A DNA stretch of 64,000 nucleotides, taken from the IMG/VR virus record IMGVR_UViG_3300032087_004763, positions 1-64,000 of that record; one strand, written 5' to 3'. The translations under genes were made by a program, and so were the position numbers. The notes below the pieces were generated by a model. That model was not told where the DNA came from and ran no database searches. It was given only the letters and a program-made list of their open reading frames with translations. This stretch comes from a virus. Below are positions 48,183-55,867 of the stretch, piece by piece (within the stretch, counting starts at the first letter, position 1; the number at the start of each line of letters is the position of its first letter).

Positions 48183-48546
48183 CTTTATTCACCTTCTTAT
48201 ATAATTCATGAATTTGGTCAGTGGAAAGGATCTCGAGTACTTGTAAGGCTTTCTCTTCGTTATAGCCATAATATTCTTTGATAACTTCCACGTCACTGTC
48301 GATTTTTTTCTTATCCCATTTTGAAAAGCGTTTCCGCTTACGTATTATATTTATCAAAAAATCGAATTGTAGACGTGAGTCTAGATGATGATTCAGATTC
48401 ATCTCATTGGCTGCAAGAACAGTATCAGGGAAATAGGATAAAGACCGATTCACCATGAAGCTGTTGTATTCTTTTTCTACGATATCATCAACCATGATAT
48501 CTTTCTTTGTGTAATTAATTGAGTTTAAAAATTCAAAAGGATTCAT
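48169..48546 (-). CDS. 62: Clamp-loader small subunit (T4 gp62-like)
   Basis: The 125-aa protein carries FEFLNSINYTKKDIM, VEKEYNSFMVNRSLSYFPDTV and FDFLINIIRKRKRFSKW, the marks of gp62. With gp44 it loads the gp45 clamp. Shorter than T4 gp62 (187 aa), as in marine relatives. ATGA overlap with the membrane microprotein before it. Confidence 0.9.
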   Translation of the reverse strand: MNPFEFLNSINYTKKDIMVDDIVEKEYNSFMVNRSLSYFPDTVLAANEMNLNHHLDSRLQFDFLINIIRKRKRFSKWDKKKIDSDVEVIKEYYGYNEEKALQVLEILSTDQIHELYKKVNKGGRK

Positions 48547-48710
48547 ATTATATGTGTCATTAAAAAGTTAGCAATGATTGATAAGCAAGTAACAATATGT
48601 AGTATTACCCAAGAGGTTCTGATGATGGCCACACGATTATCATATGGTCTTGTGGTCTCATCATCAAATGAACCAATTGCGTATTTCCATGCATTCCAGA
48701 TTCTAGACAA
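48543..48710 (-). CDS. Small membrane protein between genes 44 and 62, TTG start (55 aa)
   Basis: No ATG opens this frame, but TTG at 48710 gives MSRIWNAWKYAIGSFDDETTR..., YDNRVAIIRTSW and a transmembrane helix. It resembles marine phage microproteins with WKYALGSFSDE...PYDN. The stop overlaps the gp62 ATG (ATGA), and the start lies inside the last codons of gp44. It fills the whole gap, which supports it. Confidence 0.65.
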   Translation of the reverse strand: MSRIWNAWKYAIGSFDDETTRPYDNRVAIIRTSWVILHIVTCLSIIANFLMTHII

Positions 48711-49635
48711 AATCGACGTTCGCCATAATCTCTGTCATACAAGCCACGGTATTCAGTTCATGGTCTGCGACGAATGCATTTTTATATGAATAGTCCGCCA
48801 GGATCAAGACGAGCTGAGGGATTGACTCGGGCTTAATCTTCTCATTCATTTGATCATAGATCGCACGAAAGATAGCTGTGGCGTCAGCATCAACATTTTG
48901 CGCTACCCATGAGCGCATCTTTTTAAAGTCTTTTGATTTTAAATAATCAAAGAGAGAACTATAGGATAGAACGTTACTATCGCCCCTGTCGCTATCAATC
49001 CCCACCATAGAATGTCGCTGAAGTTCATTTAATATCCTCCTCCAGTCTGGAGCATGTTTCATAATTAAGTTAGCCAATGATTTATCATCAATGCGACTAA
49101 CGCCTTCTGCATCTAATATAGATGTTGCGCGTTTCATAAATTGGGCTGCGAGGCCTGCGAGTTCTTTTTTAGTGGTGTTAAACTCGTAAACACCGCACCG
49201 AGAGTGTAGCGGCTCGATGATCCGATTCTTAAAGTTGCATGTCAGAATGAACCGACAGTTGTTTGCAAACTCCTCGATGAATCCACGAAGAGCTGGTTGA
49301 GTTGACTGGGCGTTTAAGTAATCTGCTTCATCGAGTATGACGACTTTGTATCCACCTTGTAGTGATACAGTAGAAGCGAATTGCTTAATTTTTGTTCGAA
49401 GTGTGTCGATGTTACCAGACTCGGATGCATTGATGATGATCCAGTCTAGATCTAGTTCGTTGCACAATGCTTTAGCGACGGTAGTCTTGCCAAGACCAGC
49501 GGTACCGCTAAACATCATGTTTGGTAATTCACCACCATCTACTATCTTTTGAAAGGTGGCTTTGAGTGTATCCGGTAGGACACAATCAGAAATGGTTTGT
49601 GGACGGTATTTCTCAACCCACAAAAAATCTTGCAT
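48703..49635 (-). CDS. 44: Clamp-loader ATPase subunit (T4 gp44-like)
   Basis: The 310-aa AAA+ ATPase has Walker A GTAGLGKT (44-51), VVILDEADYLNAQSTQPALRGFIEE (Walker B and Sensor 1 context), CNFKNRIIEPLHSRC (SRC box) and a C-terminal collar. Start ATG 49635 has GAGAG upstream; a TTG at 49650 is rejected. Works with gp62 to place gp45 on primer ends. Confidence 0.95.
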   Translation of the reverse strand: MQDFLWVEKYRPQTISDCVLPDTLKATFQKIVDGGELPNMMFSGTAGLGKTTVAKALCNELDLDWIIINASESGNIDTLRTKIKQFASTVSLQGGYKVVILDEADYLNAQSTQPALRGFIEEFANNCRFILTCNFKNRIIEPLHSRCGVYEFNTTKKELAGLAAQFMKRATSILDAEGVSRIDDKSLANLIMKHAPDWRRILNELQRHSMVGIDSDRGDSNVLSYSSLFDYLKSKDFKKMRSWVAQNVDADATAIFRAIYDQMNEKIKPESIPQLVLILADYSYKNAFVADHELNTVACMTEIMANVDFV

Positions 49636-49656
49636 AATATAATCTCTCAAAGGGGT

Positions 49657-49670
49657 GGGGCCGAAGCCCC
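49657..49670 (-). other. GC-rich UUCG hairpin between the 69-aa gene and gene 44
   Basis: Minus-strand GGGGC-TTCG-GCCCC, a 5-bp stem with the very stable UUCG loop, 22 nt upstream of gene 44. No long T run follows, so it is more likely a stabiliser or partial attenuator that separates clamp from loader levels. Confidence 0.6.
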
Positions 49671-49674
49671 GTTA

Positions 49675-49884
49675 TCATTCGTCGTCGTCTACGTTGAGTG
49701 CATCTTCTTGTTGAATAGATTCAATCAAAGAAACTGCTTGCACACATTGGTCACGTAGCTGACCGATTGTGGATAGTTCTTCACCTTTAAAACCACCACG
49801 TTGTGTTACTGCATCTACGACAGCAATTGTACTGCGCGAGATGCGATTAGCCAGCTCTGTGAGCTGTTCAGTCTGTTCAGACAT
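49675..49884 (-). CDS. Conserved small acidic protein (69 aa)
   Basis: Carries LTELANRISRSTIAVVDAVTQRG, FKGEELSTIGQLRDQCVQ and an acidic tail, a marine T4-like microprotein family of unknown function. Sits between gene 45 and gene 44; position suggests a replication-related role. Confidence 0.7.
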   Translation of the reverse strand: MSEQTEQLTELANRISRSTIAVVDAVTQRGGFKGEELSTIGQLRDQCVQAVSLIESIQQEDALNVDDDE

Positions 49885-49893
49885 AAGGACTCC

Positions 49894-50568
49894 TTAAGTA
49901 TTAAATGTCGACGTTTTTTCAAGAGCAATCCAGTAGTTGATGTCAAGCTCTTTGTGTGAGAATTTCGAAATGAGTTTCGAAGAGATACTTACATCATAAT
50001 CACCTGGAAGAATCTTAAGATTCGAGATGTTCAGGACGAAGTTAAACGTGGCATCACCAAAGTCACCATCAATATCGATCGAGAATGCATTTGATGTTGA
50101 GTTTTGGCTATCAACCACCGAGAGACTTAAGACTCCATCCTTGCCGGAGATAGAGACTTCATTATGGCCAAGGGCTGCAGCCGCACGCTTGAGTTTGTTG
50201 AGAGTATCGTTGTCAAGCGTGAAGGATACGTTTGCCTCAGGCATATTGATATCTTTCGCTGGGGTTGTCAATGTTTCTTCAGGTGAAAAGAAATACTTGA
50301 CCTTCGAACGACCAGATGAGTCACTGACTGTGACATACTCGTCGCTGAATTTGAGACGTGGAGTATCGACAAGGCCAAGTACTCCAATGAATTCGTTGAG
50401 ATCGTAGATACCAAAATCTTGTGGGAACTCAACGTCAACCACTGCTGTGGATAATACGTTACGTGCCTCTGAGATGGTCTTAACAGTCTTGCCGCTTCGG
50501 ATCATCAGATTCTGATTGATGTTTGAAAAGTTCTTGAGAACCTGTAGGGTATTTTCACTTAGTTCCAT
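49894..50568 (-). CDS. 45: Sliding clamp (T4 gp45-like)
   Basis: The 224-aa trimeric clamp fold: ENTLQVLKNFSNINQNLMI at the start, FPQDFGIYDLNEFIGVLGL, RSKVKYFFSPEE and the C-terminal KFSHKELDINYWIALE. It gives processivity to gp43 and, in T4, activates gp55-dependent late transcription. ATG 50568 gives better spacing from GGAG than 50571. Behind its own promoter at 50597-50625. Confidence 0.93.
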   Translation of the reverse strand: MELSENTLQVLKNFSNINQNLMIRSGKTVKTISEARNVLSTAVVDVEFPQDFGIYDLNEFIGVLGLVDTPRLKFSDEYVTVSDSSGRSKVKYFFSPEETLTTPAKDINMPEANVSFTLDNDTLNKLKRAAAALGHNEVSISGKDGVLSLSVVDSQNSTSNAFSIDIDGDFGDATFNFVLNISNLKILPGDYDVSISSKLISKFSHKELDINYWIALEKTSTFNT

Positions 50569-50596
50569 CATGTACTCCGTGTGTGATATGTTTCAT

Positions 50597-50625
50597 ATTA
50601 TACACTATATCTGATCGCATGTACA
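50597..50625 (-). promoter_or_regulatory. Early-type promoter for gene 45
   Basis: TATAAT at 50602-50597 and TGTACA at 50625-50620, 17-bp spacer, just past the gene 46 stop. Confidence 0.7.
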
Positions 50626-50630
50626 ATACT

Positions 50631-52328
50631 TTATGCGACCATCTTACTAAAGTTTTTGTCCTTGACAAATTCAATCTTCGATCTGAACTTGCCGTCGAGG
50701 ATATCACCTTTATGTGATATTACAAAAACGTTTGTATCATTTAAGTGTGATAGGATCTTCTGTAGATTCTCCACACCGTCTACGTCAAGAGAAGAATCAA
50801 AGGTCTCGTCAAGAATCAGTAGATTCGTTGAGATAGAATTCTTCATCTTTGCTATCTGCCTCCATGTAAACAGGAGACTTAAATCAATACGTTGCTTCTC
50901 ACCTTCCGAGAATGAGTCATACGTAAACTCATCTCTATGACGTGACCGAATCGTTTCTTGGAAAGACTCATCAAGATCAAAGTGCACAAAGAAGTCAAGG
51001 ATCTGCAGATACTGATTGACCAATTTATTTATCACCGGAAGATATTGTTTTATGATTTTTGTCTTGATGCCTGTATCCTTTAGCATCTCACCGATCACTT
51101 CATTATAGTTGCGCTGCTCTGCAATCTCAAGTTTTCGTTCCATGAGCGAACTCTTTTCAGTGGTGAGAACATTGAGTTCATCAACCGCCTCTCCAAGATC
51201 TGTTCCTCCCTGTTCAATTTTCGAGAGATCTGTTCGCTTATTGTTAAGTGCGGCGTTAGTCCGTGATAGCGCTTTATTATTAGACACCAGGCTTTGCTGT
51301 GCTGTTCGAAGCTTCTCTTGAACTTGAAGTGCGACCTCCATATCTGATTCCACTTGAGCCGTGTCTGTATCGACATTTTGTAGTGTGCTATTGATATTCT
51401 TGGCCGTCGCTGTAGCAGCTTCGATCTTTTCGTCTCTAAGTTCCTGACTAATATCTTGGGAACATGTAGGGCAGACATCATTGTTCTGAAAGAACTTGGT
51501 CTCTTTGACCAGCTGTTTGATTTGAGCTTTGAGATCATGTTCATGCTCCTTGAGTTGTGTTTGCTTGGTGTTAAGCTTAGTAAGCGTCTCCGATACCTTC
51601 TCGCTATTGGATTCAATGAACGACCCGAGCTCAACGTTCTCATCCGTGAGTCGAGACTGTTCGGTCTCAAGCTCAGTAATTTCTTCTTTAATCTTATCCG
51701 CATATTCTTTGTTGAGCGCTTTAACATCGCTGATGTACTTCCTCTGTGTCTCAATCTTTGAGTTAACCATATTGAATGAGTACTCAATCTCGGTAGAAGA
51801 ATCCTTGAGTGATGCGTTCTTCTCACGTAGTAATTGATTCATCTTTGAGAATACATTGATATCAAGTAGATCCTCAATCACCTCGCGGCGGTGGCCTGCA
51901 GGTAACTGCATGAATGGAATGAAGCTACTGCTACCAAGTACCACGACCTGATGAAACGTCTTGTGGTTGAGTTTCAAGATATTCTGTTCAAGTAAACGTT
52001 GGTACTCTTTTGCGTGAGATTCTTGATTCAACATGCTGCCGTTATGATAGATCTCAAAGAGACTTGGCTTGATACCACGGACAATCTTGTAGTGGTTATT
52101 ACCCACCTCAAACTCTACCTCAACCACGCACTGTTTTTGATTTACAGAGTTAACGAGCTGAGGTTTATTGATATTACGATGAGGTTTACCAAACAAGCCA
52201 AAGGAGATGGCATCTAGCATTGTAGATTTACCAGCTCCGTTCTGACCTACGATAAGGGTTGATTGTGTTCTATCTAAAAGAATTTCGGTAAATTTGTTGC
52301 CGGTACTTAGAAAGTTTTTGTACCGCAC
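50631..52328 (-). CDS. 46: Recombination endonuclease subunit (T4 gp46-like)
   Basis: The 565-aa SbcC/Rad50-type ATPase: Walker A VGQNGAGKST near the N-terminus, long coiled coils with the zinc hook CPTC in the middle, signature FSEGEKQRIDLS, Walker B LLILDETF. With gp47 it resects DNA ends. The first usable start is GTG 52328, which drops residues present in homologues (see the AUC start finding; 52346 may be the true start). Confidence 0.93.
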   Translation of the reverse strand: MRYKNFLSTGNKFTEILLDRTQSTLIVGQNGAGKSTMLDAISFGLFGKPHRNINKPQLVNSVNQKQCVVEVEFEVGNNHYKIVRGIKPSLFEIYHNGSMLNQESHAKEYQRLLEQNILKLNHKTFHQVVVLGSSSFIPFMQLPAGHRREVIEDLLDINVFSKMNQLLREKNASLKDSSTEIEYSFNMVNSKIETQRKYISDVKALNKEYADKIKEEITELETEQSRLTDENVELGSFIESNSEKVSETLTKLNTKQTQLKEHEHDLKAQIKQLVKETKFFQNNDVCPTCSQDISQELRDEKIEAATATAKNINSTLQNVDTDTAQVESDMEVALQVQEKLRTAQQSLVSNNKALSRTNAALNNKRTDLSKIEQGGTDLGEAVDELNVLTTEKSSLMERKLEIAEQRNYNEVIGEMLKDTGIKTKIIKQYLPVINKLVNQYLQILDFFVHFDLDESFQETIRSRHRDEFTYDSFSEGEKQRIDLSLLFTWRQIAKMKNSISTNLLILDETFDSSLDVDGVENLQKILSHLNDTNVFVISHKGDILDGKFRSKIEFVKDKNFSKMVA

Positions 52329-52339
52329 ACATTTAAAGA

Positions 52340-52507
52340 TTATGATTTTTTCACCCTCCGCCTACTAAATATTTTTATAGCAAGCTCTTCAACGTCTTGA
52401 TTTTCAATATAACCATTATACAACAAAAATTTAGCTTTGGACATAAAAATTTGTTGTTCTTCTTGATTTAACTCTCTAAATAATTCCGTATCAGATTTTC
52501 TTTCCAC
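52340..52507 (-). CDS. Small protein preceding gene 46, GTG start (55 aa)
   Basis: GTG at 52507 gives MERKSDTELFRELNQEEQQ, then IFMSKAKFLLYNGYIENQDVEE. It overlaps the HNH gene end by 40 nt and ends 12 nt before the gp46 GTG. The KAKFLLYNGYI block resembles marine phage microproteins found near genes 46/47. An internal ATG at 52444 is the alternative start. The HNH gene may have displaced its original start. Confidence 0.5.
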   Translation of the reverse strand: MERKSDTELFRELNQEEQQIFMSKAKFLLYNGYIENQDVEELAIKIFSRRRVKKS

Positions 52508-53055
52508 GGGAGCATCCTCAAATTATCTTTATCAGCCAATACCTCAGGAGGTATATCATTTTCAAATCCAAATTTAATTGGAATAATATGATCTAACTGA
52601 TAACCATCTTCAACCCCGCACAATGTACGTGGTAAGTTATCTGGATTGATTTCGTCTTTATATTGTTCATAAATTTTCTGAGTTAATCTATGAACTTTAC
52701 CAGCATATTTTTTATATGCCGGAGTTGTTTCTTTTAATTTAGCACCTTTACCAGTGTTACAATATGCACCACAGGAAAGCGAACAATATTTTTTTCTTTC
52801 AGATGGACAACATTCAAATTCGTTATTGCAATCAGGTTTAGCACATTTGCGAGTTTCTCTTTTTCTTAAATGAGATCGATCATAACTAATTCCTTTCTTG
52901 CAACCCATCGGTGTTTTTACGCCTAACTTAGATCTCCATCGAGAAATTGACGCTAATCCACAATCTAAAGCTTCTGCTATTTGAGTCGCTGATAAATTAG
53001 TATCTCTTAATAAATCTAATTGTGCTTCTGTTAAAGATTGAAATGTTCTTTTCAT
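52468..53055 (-). CDS. HNH homing-type endonuclease
   Basis: A 195-aa protein: N-terminal HTH (LSATQIAEALDCGLASISRW), a Cys4 zinc site (CAKPDCNNEF...KKYCSLSC) and HNH core YQLDHIIPIKFGFEN with NLRMLPW. It sits between genes 47 and 46 behind its own late promoter (53074-53081). Codon use looks AT-rich compared with flanking genes. Probably a freestanding homing endonuclease. Confidence 0.85.
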   Translation of the reverse strand: MKRTFQSLTEAQLDLLRDTNLSATQIAEALDCGLASISRWRSKLGVKTPMGCKKGISYDRSHLRKRETRKCAKPDCNNEFECCPSERKKYCSLSCGAYCNTGKGAKLKETTPAYKKYAGKVHRLTQKIYEQYKDEINPDNLPRTLCGVEDGYQLDHIIPIKFGFENDIPPEVLADKDNLRMLPWKENLIRNYLES

Positions 53056-53073
53056 ATAAACTCCTTATATGAT

Positions 53074-53081
53074 TATTTATA
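53074..53081 (-). promoter_or_regulatory. T4-type late promoter for the HNH gene
   Basis: Exact TATAAATA on the minus strand, 18 nt upstream of the ATG at 53055, with AAGGAG between. Homing endonuclease genes in T4 commonly have their own late promoters. Confidence 0.65.
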
Positions 53082-53106
53082 CATTTCATTTTTTTAACTA
53101 ACACAT

Positions 53107-54168
53107 TTAAACTATATCTAAAGCCTGTGCTTCATTCATGAGGTCTGACATCTCGGATTTGATCCTTGCTTTGTCCAAGTCTGTTTCAACATTATCTATA
53201 TACGTCGATAGCAATTCTGTAGTTTCTTCTACATTAATTCCATCGTCATCGACGTTCTCACCAAGAAACTCCTGGAAGTTCTCGGCAATCTTGAGTTCAT
53301 AGATATCTTGAGCTTGGATTCTATCGAGAAACCTCTCAAACATAAATTGATCGTTCTTTGTTTGTACAACAACTTTGACAAACTTACGAGAACAATCTGG
53401 CGTATCAATACTATTATAATCTATATGGCCGTCATTGTACAATATTTTTTTGAATAATATGTGCTTATTTCTTACGGGCGTGAGCTCACGGGTCTCAGTG
53501 TCAAGCACGTGGAAGTACTTAGGATCACCTGCATCAGACCACGTCAGTTCCATCTGATTACCGAGATAGTGAATATTATCTCTCTGAGATTTTGTATGGA
53601 AGTGACCAGACAACACCATTTCAAATCGTTTAAATATTGCAGCATCCATTCCGGTCGTTGACTTAATACCACGCATCATATCGAATCCATTGAGTTCCAG
53701 ATGTGCACAGATGATCGGTGCAGTCGTTTCCTGTAACCACTTGATTGTCGAATGATAGTTCTCATTATTGATCCACGGTACAAGGCCAATACTCAATCCA
53801 TCGTATTCATAGACTGATGGTTCCATGACAATCGAGATGTTGTTCATGTAATGACCAAGTAGTTCTTTCAATGTGCAGATATTGTTTGTATTCTTATAGT
53901 AGACGTCATGGTTACCCGGGATGATATCCATCTGCATGTTGTTGTCACGCAACACGTCTAAAAATATTCTCCTGTTATGGTTAATAGCTTTCACTGAGAT
54001 TTGTTTACGGTTGTCGTAATAGTCTCCGAGGTGAAGTACTTGCTTAATATCGTTCTCGATACAATATGGAAAGAAGGTGTCCGTATAGAATCGAGTCTGG
54101 TTTTCTAGAAAGATATCCGATGAGTTACGAACATCGCAGTGTGTGTCGTTTAAAATAGCAATACGCAT
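53107..54168 (-). CDS. 47: Recombination nuclease subunit (T4 gp47-like)
   Basis: The 353-aa SbcD/Mre11-type phosphoesterase: ILNDTHCDVR, HLGDYYDNR, IIPGNHDVYY, AHLELNGFD and SGHFHTKS, the five metal motifs. Partner of gp46 for end resection. Its start touches the stop of the NUMOD3-type gene. Confidence 0.95.
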   Translation of the reverse strand: MRIAILNDTHCDVRNSSDIFLENQTRFYTDTFFPYCIENDIKQVLHLGDYYDNRKQISVKAINHNRRIFLDVLRDNNMQMDIIPGNHDVYYKNTNNICTLKELLGHYMNNISIVMEPSVYEYDGLSIGLVPWINNENYHSTIKWLQETTAPIICAHLELNGFDMMRGIKSTTGMDAAIFKRFEMVLSGHFHTKSQRDNIHYLGNQMELTWSDAGDPKYFHVLDTETRELTPVRNKHILFKKILYNDGHIDYNSIDTPDCSRKFVKVVVQTKNDQFMFERFLDRIQAQDIYELKIAENFQEFLGENVDDDGINVEETTELLSTYIDNVETDLDKARIKSEMSDLMNEAQALDIV

Positions 54169-54659
54169 TATTTAGCCTTACAATTATCAAAATGCCATTG
54201 TTTCATTTGAGGTGCACCACCAGTTTTACCACAATATGGACACTCTAATTTAGGTTTAGGTTTACCTTTGTTGGCACCACCTATTTTTCTTTTGTGCTCG
54301 TCAGAGTGAGCACCTATTTTCTTTCCTTTATTCCAAGGATCTCTGCCAATATTGGCTAATCCCATATTTTTAGCAATTTCTACAGAATCTGGTCTAGACA
54401 TACCTTTCCATGGAACATCTTTTTCAAGCCAATGTTTAGCATGATTTTTTGATATACGAGATCTTGTTTCAACATCATGTTTATAGTTGGTTGGATTACC
54501 GTAATTACCATTTTTTTCTCCATAAAAAATATTTGGATTTTTTATGAATTCATTTAAAACCATGTTTTCCCATTCTTCTTGAGAAAATTGATTAGCCGCT
54601 CGTGGTGGGTTATTAATTAAATCTAAACGCCATTGTTCGACGCCTTTATAAATAGACAT
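54168..54659 (-). CDS. NUMOD3/zinc-finger homing-endonuclease-related protein
   Basis: ATG 54659 after AAGGAG gives 163 aa; the frame to 54701 is rejected. It has FYGEKNGNYGN and WNKGKKIGAHSDEHKRKIGGANKG (NUMOD3 repeats) and a C-terminal finger CPYCGKTGGAP...WHFDNC. These are DNA-binding modules of homing endonucleases. No HNH or GIY-YIG catalytic motif is seen, so it may be a remnant or use an unrecognised one. Own late promoter at 54718. Confidence 0.75.
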   Translation of the reverse strand: MSIYKGVEQWRLDLINNPPRAANQFSQEEWENMVLNEFIKNPNIFYGEKNGNYGNPTNYKHDVETRSRISKNHAKHWLEKDVPWKGMSRPDSVEIAKNMGLANIGRDPWNKGKKIGAHSDEHKRKIGGANKGKPKPKLECPYCGKTGGAPQMKQWHFDNCKAK

Positions 54660-54717
54660 GCTGATACTCCTTAACAGTATTAGAATGGATGGAGGCTGCA
54701 ACCTCGCGATCCATATC

Positions 54718-54725
54718 TATTTATA
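54718..54725 (-). promoter_or_regulatory. T4-type late promoter for the NUMOD3-type gene
   Basis: TATAAATA on the minus strand, with a small GAGG/CCTC hairpin in the leader. It lies a few bases past the gene 55 stop. Confidence 0.6.
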
Positions 54726-54738
54726 CATATTGCTATCT

Positions 54739-55332
54739 TCACTCAAGGAACTCCGTTAAATCTGAGTCAGCATACACCGTACGCTTTTTCTTCTGCTTCT
54801 TCTCTTCCTTTGCAAACTCTTTGACCTTCTGATCCTGATCCTTTACCTTATCGATGCGTTCTCTCAGGACGTCAACATACGCTAAGATCTCTTGAGCTCC
54901 TTCGGCTGATGCATCAAAGCCATCAACAAAATCTTCGATAGAAGCTCTGCTCAGGTACTTCATCTTAATGTCTTGCTGTTTCTTTTCTTTTGATATTCGT
55001 CGCAGGAAAGCATACCATGTAATCTGTGTAAAATATGCAAAAGCATTTGGTTTACCAGTTCTCGTAGCGGTCTCGATATTATAATTGTATATTGCTTTTA
55101 AACAATTCTCAACCGCATCCATTACCATCTCTTCGCGATATGTGTAGCGAATAAAATTATGCTTGTGCGACAAGCCTTCAGCGATACGTAAGAAACATTG
55201 TGCAATATAGTCTGGGACTATCGGGTGTGGTTTACCTTTATCTCTTGCTTTGTTTACTTTAGTTACATAGTCGACGACTGCCTGCGAAAAATCTGCATTA
55301 TTAACGTAATGCACACTTTGTTTTTTTGACAT
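54739..55332 (-). CDS. 55: Late transcription sigma factor (T4 gp55-like)
   Basis: The 197-aa factor has IAEGLSHKHNFIRYTYREEMVMDAVENCLKAIYNYN (region 2-like) and FAYFTQITWYAFLRRISKE. It directs host RNA polymerase to TATAAATA late promoters, six of which are visible in this window. ATG 55332 follows GGAGATTGAC; the ATG at 55344 overlaps that site. A Lys-rich segment precedes the C-terminal DLTEFLE, which likely binds gp45 as in T4. Confidence 0.93.
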   Translation of the reverse strand: MSKKQSVHYVNNADFSQAVVDYVTKVNKARDKGKPHPIVPDYIAQCFLRIAEGLSHKHNFIRYTYREEMVMDAVENCLKAIYNYNIETATRTGKPNAFAYFTQITWYAFLRRISKEKKQQDIKMKYLSRASIEDFVDGFDASAEGAQEILAYVDVLRERIDKVKDQDQKVKEFAKEEKKQKKKRTVYADSDLTEFLE

Positions 55333-55358
55333 GTCAATCTCCATTTCATAACAGGTAT

Positions 55359-55387
55359 ATTATACAACGATGTACGAAAAAAGTACA
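55359..55387 (-). promoter_or_regulatory. Early-type promoter for gene 55
   Basis: TATAAT at 55364-55359 and TGTACT at 55387-55382, 17-bp spacer. Confidence 0.65.
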
Positions 55388-55422
55388 TACAGGTTTTTTT
55401 ATCTCGAAGGGAAAAATAGTTG

Positions 55423-55451
55423 TGTACAAATCGCAAAAATCATGTTAAAAT
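55423..55451 (+). promoter_or_regulatory. Possible rightward early-type promoter in the 55/LSm intergenic gap
   Basis: On the plus strand TGTACA at 55423-55428, 17-bp spacer, TAAAAT at 55446-55451. It would read antisense into 55487-57393. The 154-nt gap (55333-55486) holds no other gene; it has a leftward promoter and an AAGGAG followed by only a 16-codon frame. Confidence 0.4.
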
Positions 55452-55486
55452 AAGTGTACACGGCTGGGGGAAAGGAGTATACCGGT

Positions 55487-55867
55487 TTAATGTACTGTTC
55501 CATCATCATTTATCATTTCACCAATAGCTCTAGCATCTGAATCGTTACTAAATGCTTCATACTCAAAGGGTTCATCTTTCATATCTTTCAGTACATCATA
55601 GTAGTGTTCAACTGCAACCTTTGCTGGTTTAGACTCTGATATGATGTGATATGAATTTAATACTTGCATACTATCCGGATCATTATTCATGAGCATCCAT
55701 GGTTTAAATGTATAGTATCTCATACTAGCAGATGTATCATCAATAGCAATAATCCGGAGCGCGCGACGAACAACCATTGCATCATTGTCTTCATCATTCC
55801 ATGAAACAACTTCGCATATAATCTCTTCATCGTTTGTTAACTTAAATTGTCGGATGTCTATTGTCAT
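55487..55867 (-). CDS. LSm-like conserved phage protein
   Basis: A 126-aa protein with FKLTNDEEIICEVVSWNDE, MVVRRALRII and YYTFKPWMLM, a beta-barrel pattern typical of a marine T4-like family resembling Sm/LSm folds. Could bind RNA; unproven. ATGA-coupled to uvsW. Confidence 0.7.
   Translation of the reverse strand: MTIDIRQFKLTNDEEIICEVVSWNDEDNDAMVVRRALRIIAIDDTSASMRYYTFKPWMLMNNDPDSMQVLNSYHIISESKPAKVAVEHYYDVLKDMKDEPFEYEAFSNDSDARAIGEMINDDGTVH

Noticed and set aside
51095-51826. 243-codon minus-strand frame inside gene 46
   Set aside because: Alternative frame of the coiled-coil region of gp46; Arg/Ser-rich with no motif and no initiation context.
54644-54655. TATAAATA-like sequence on the plus strand
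   Set aside because: It is the antisense of the start codons (MSIYK) of the NUMOD3-type gene and no rightward gene follows.
55489-55539. 16-codon plus-strand frame after AAGGAG
   Set aside because: Too short and antisense to a conserved gene; retained only as part of the antisense-promoter finding.
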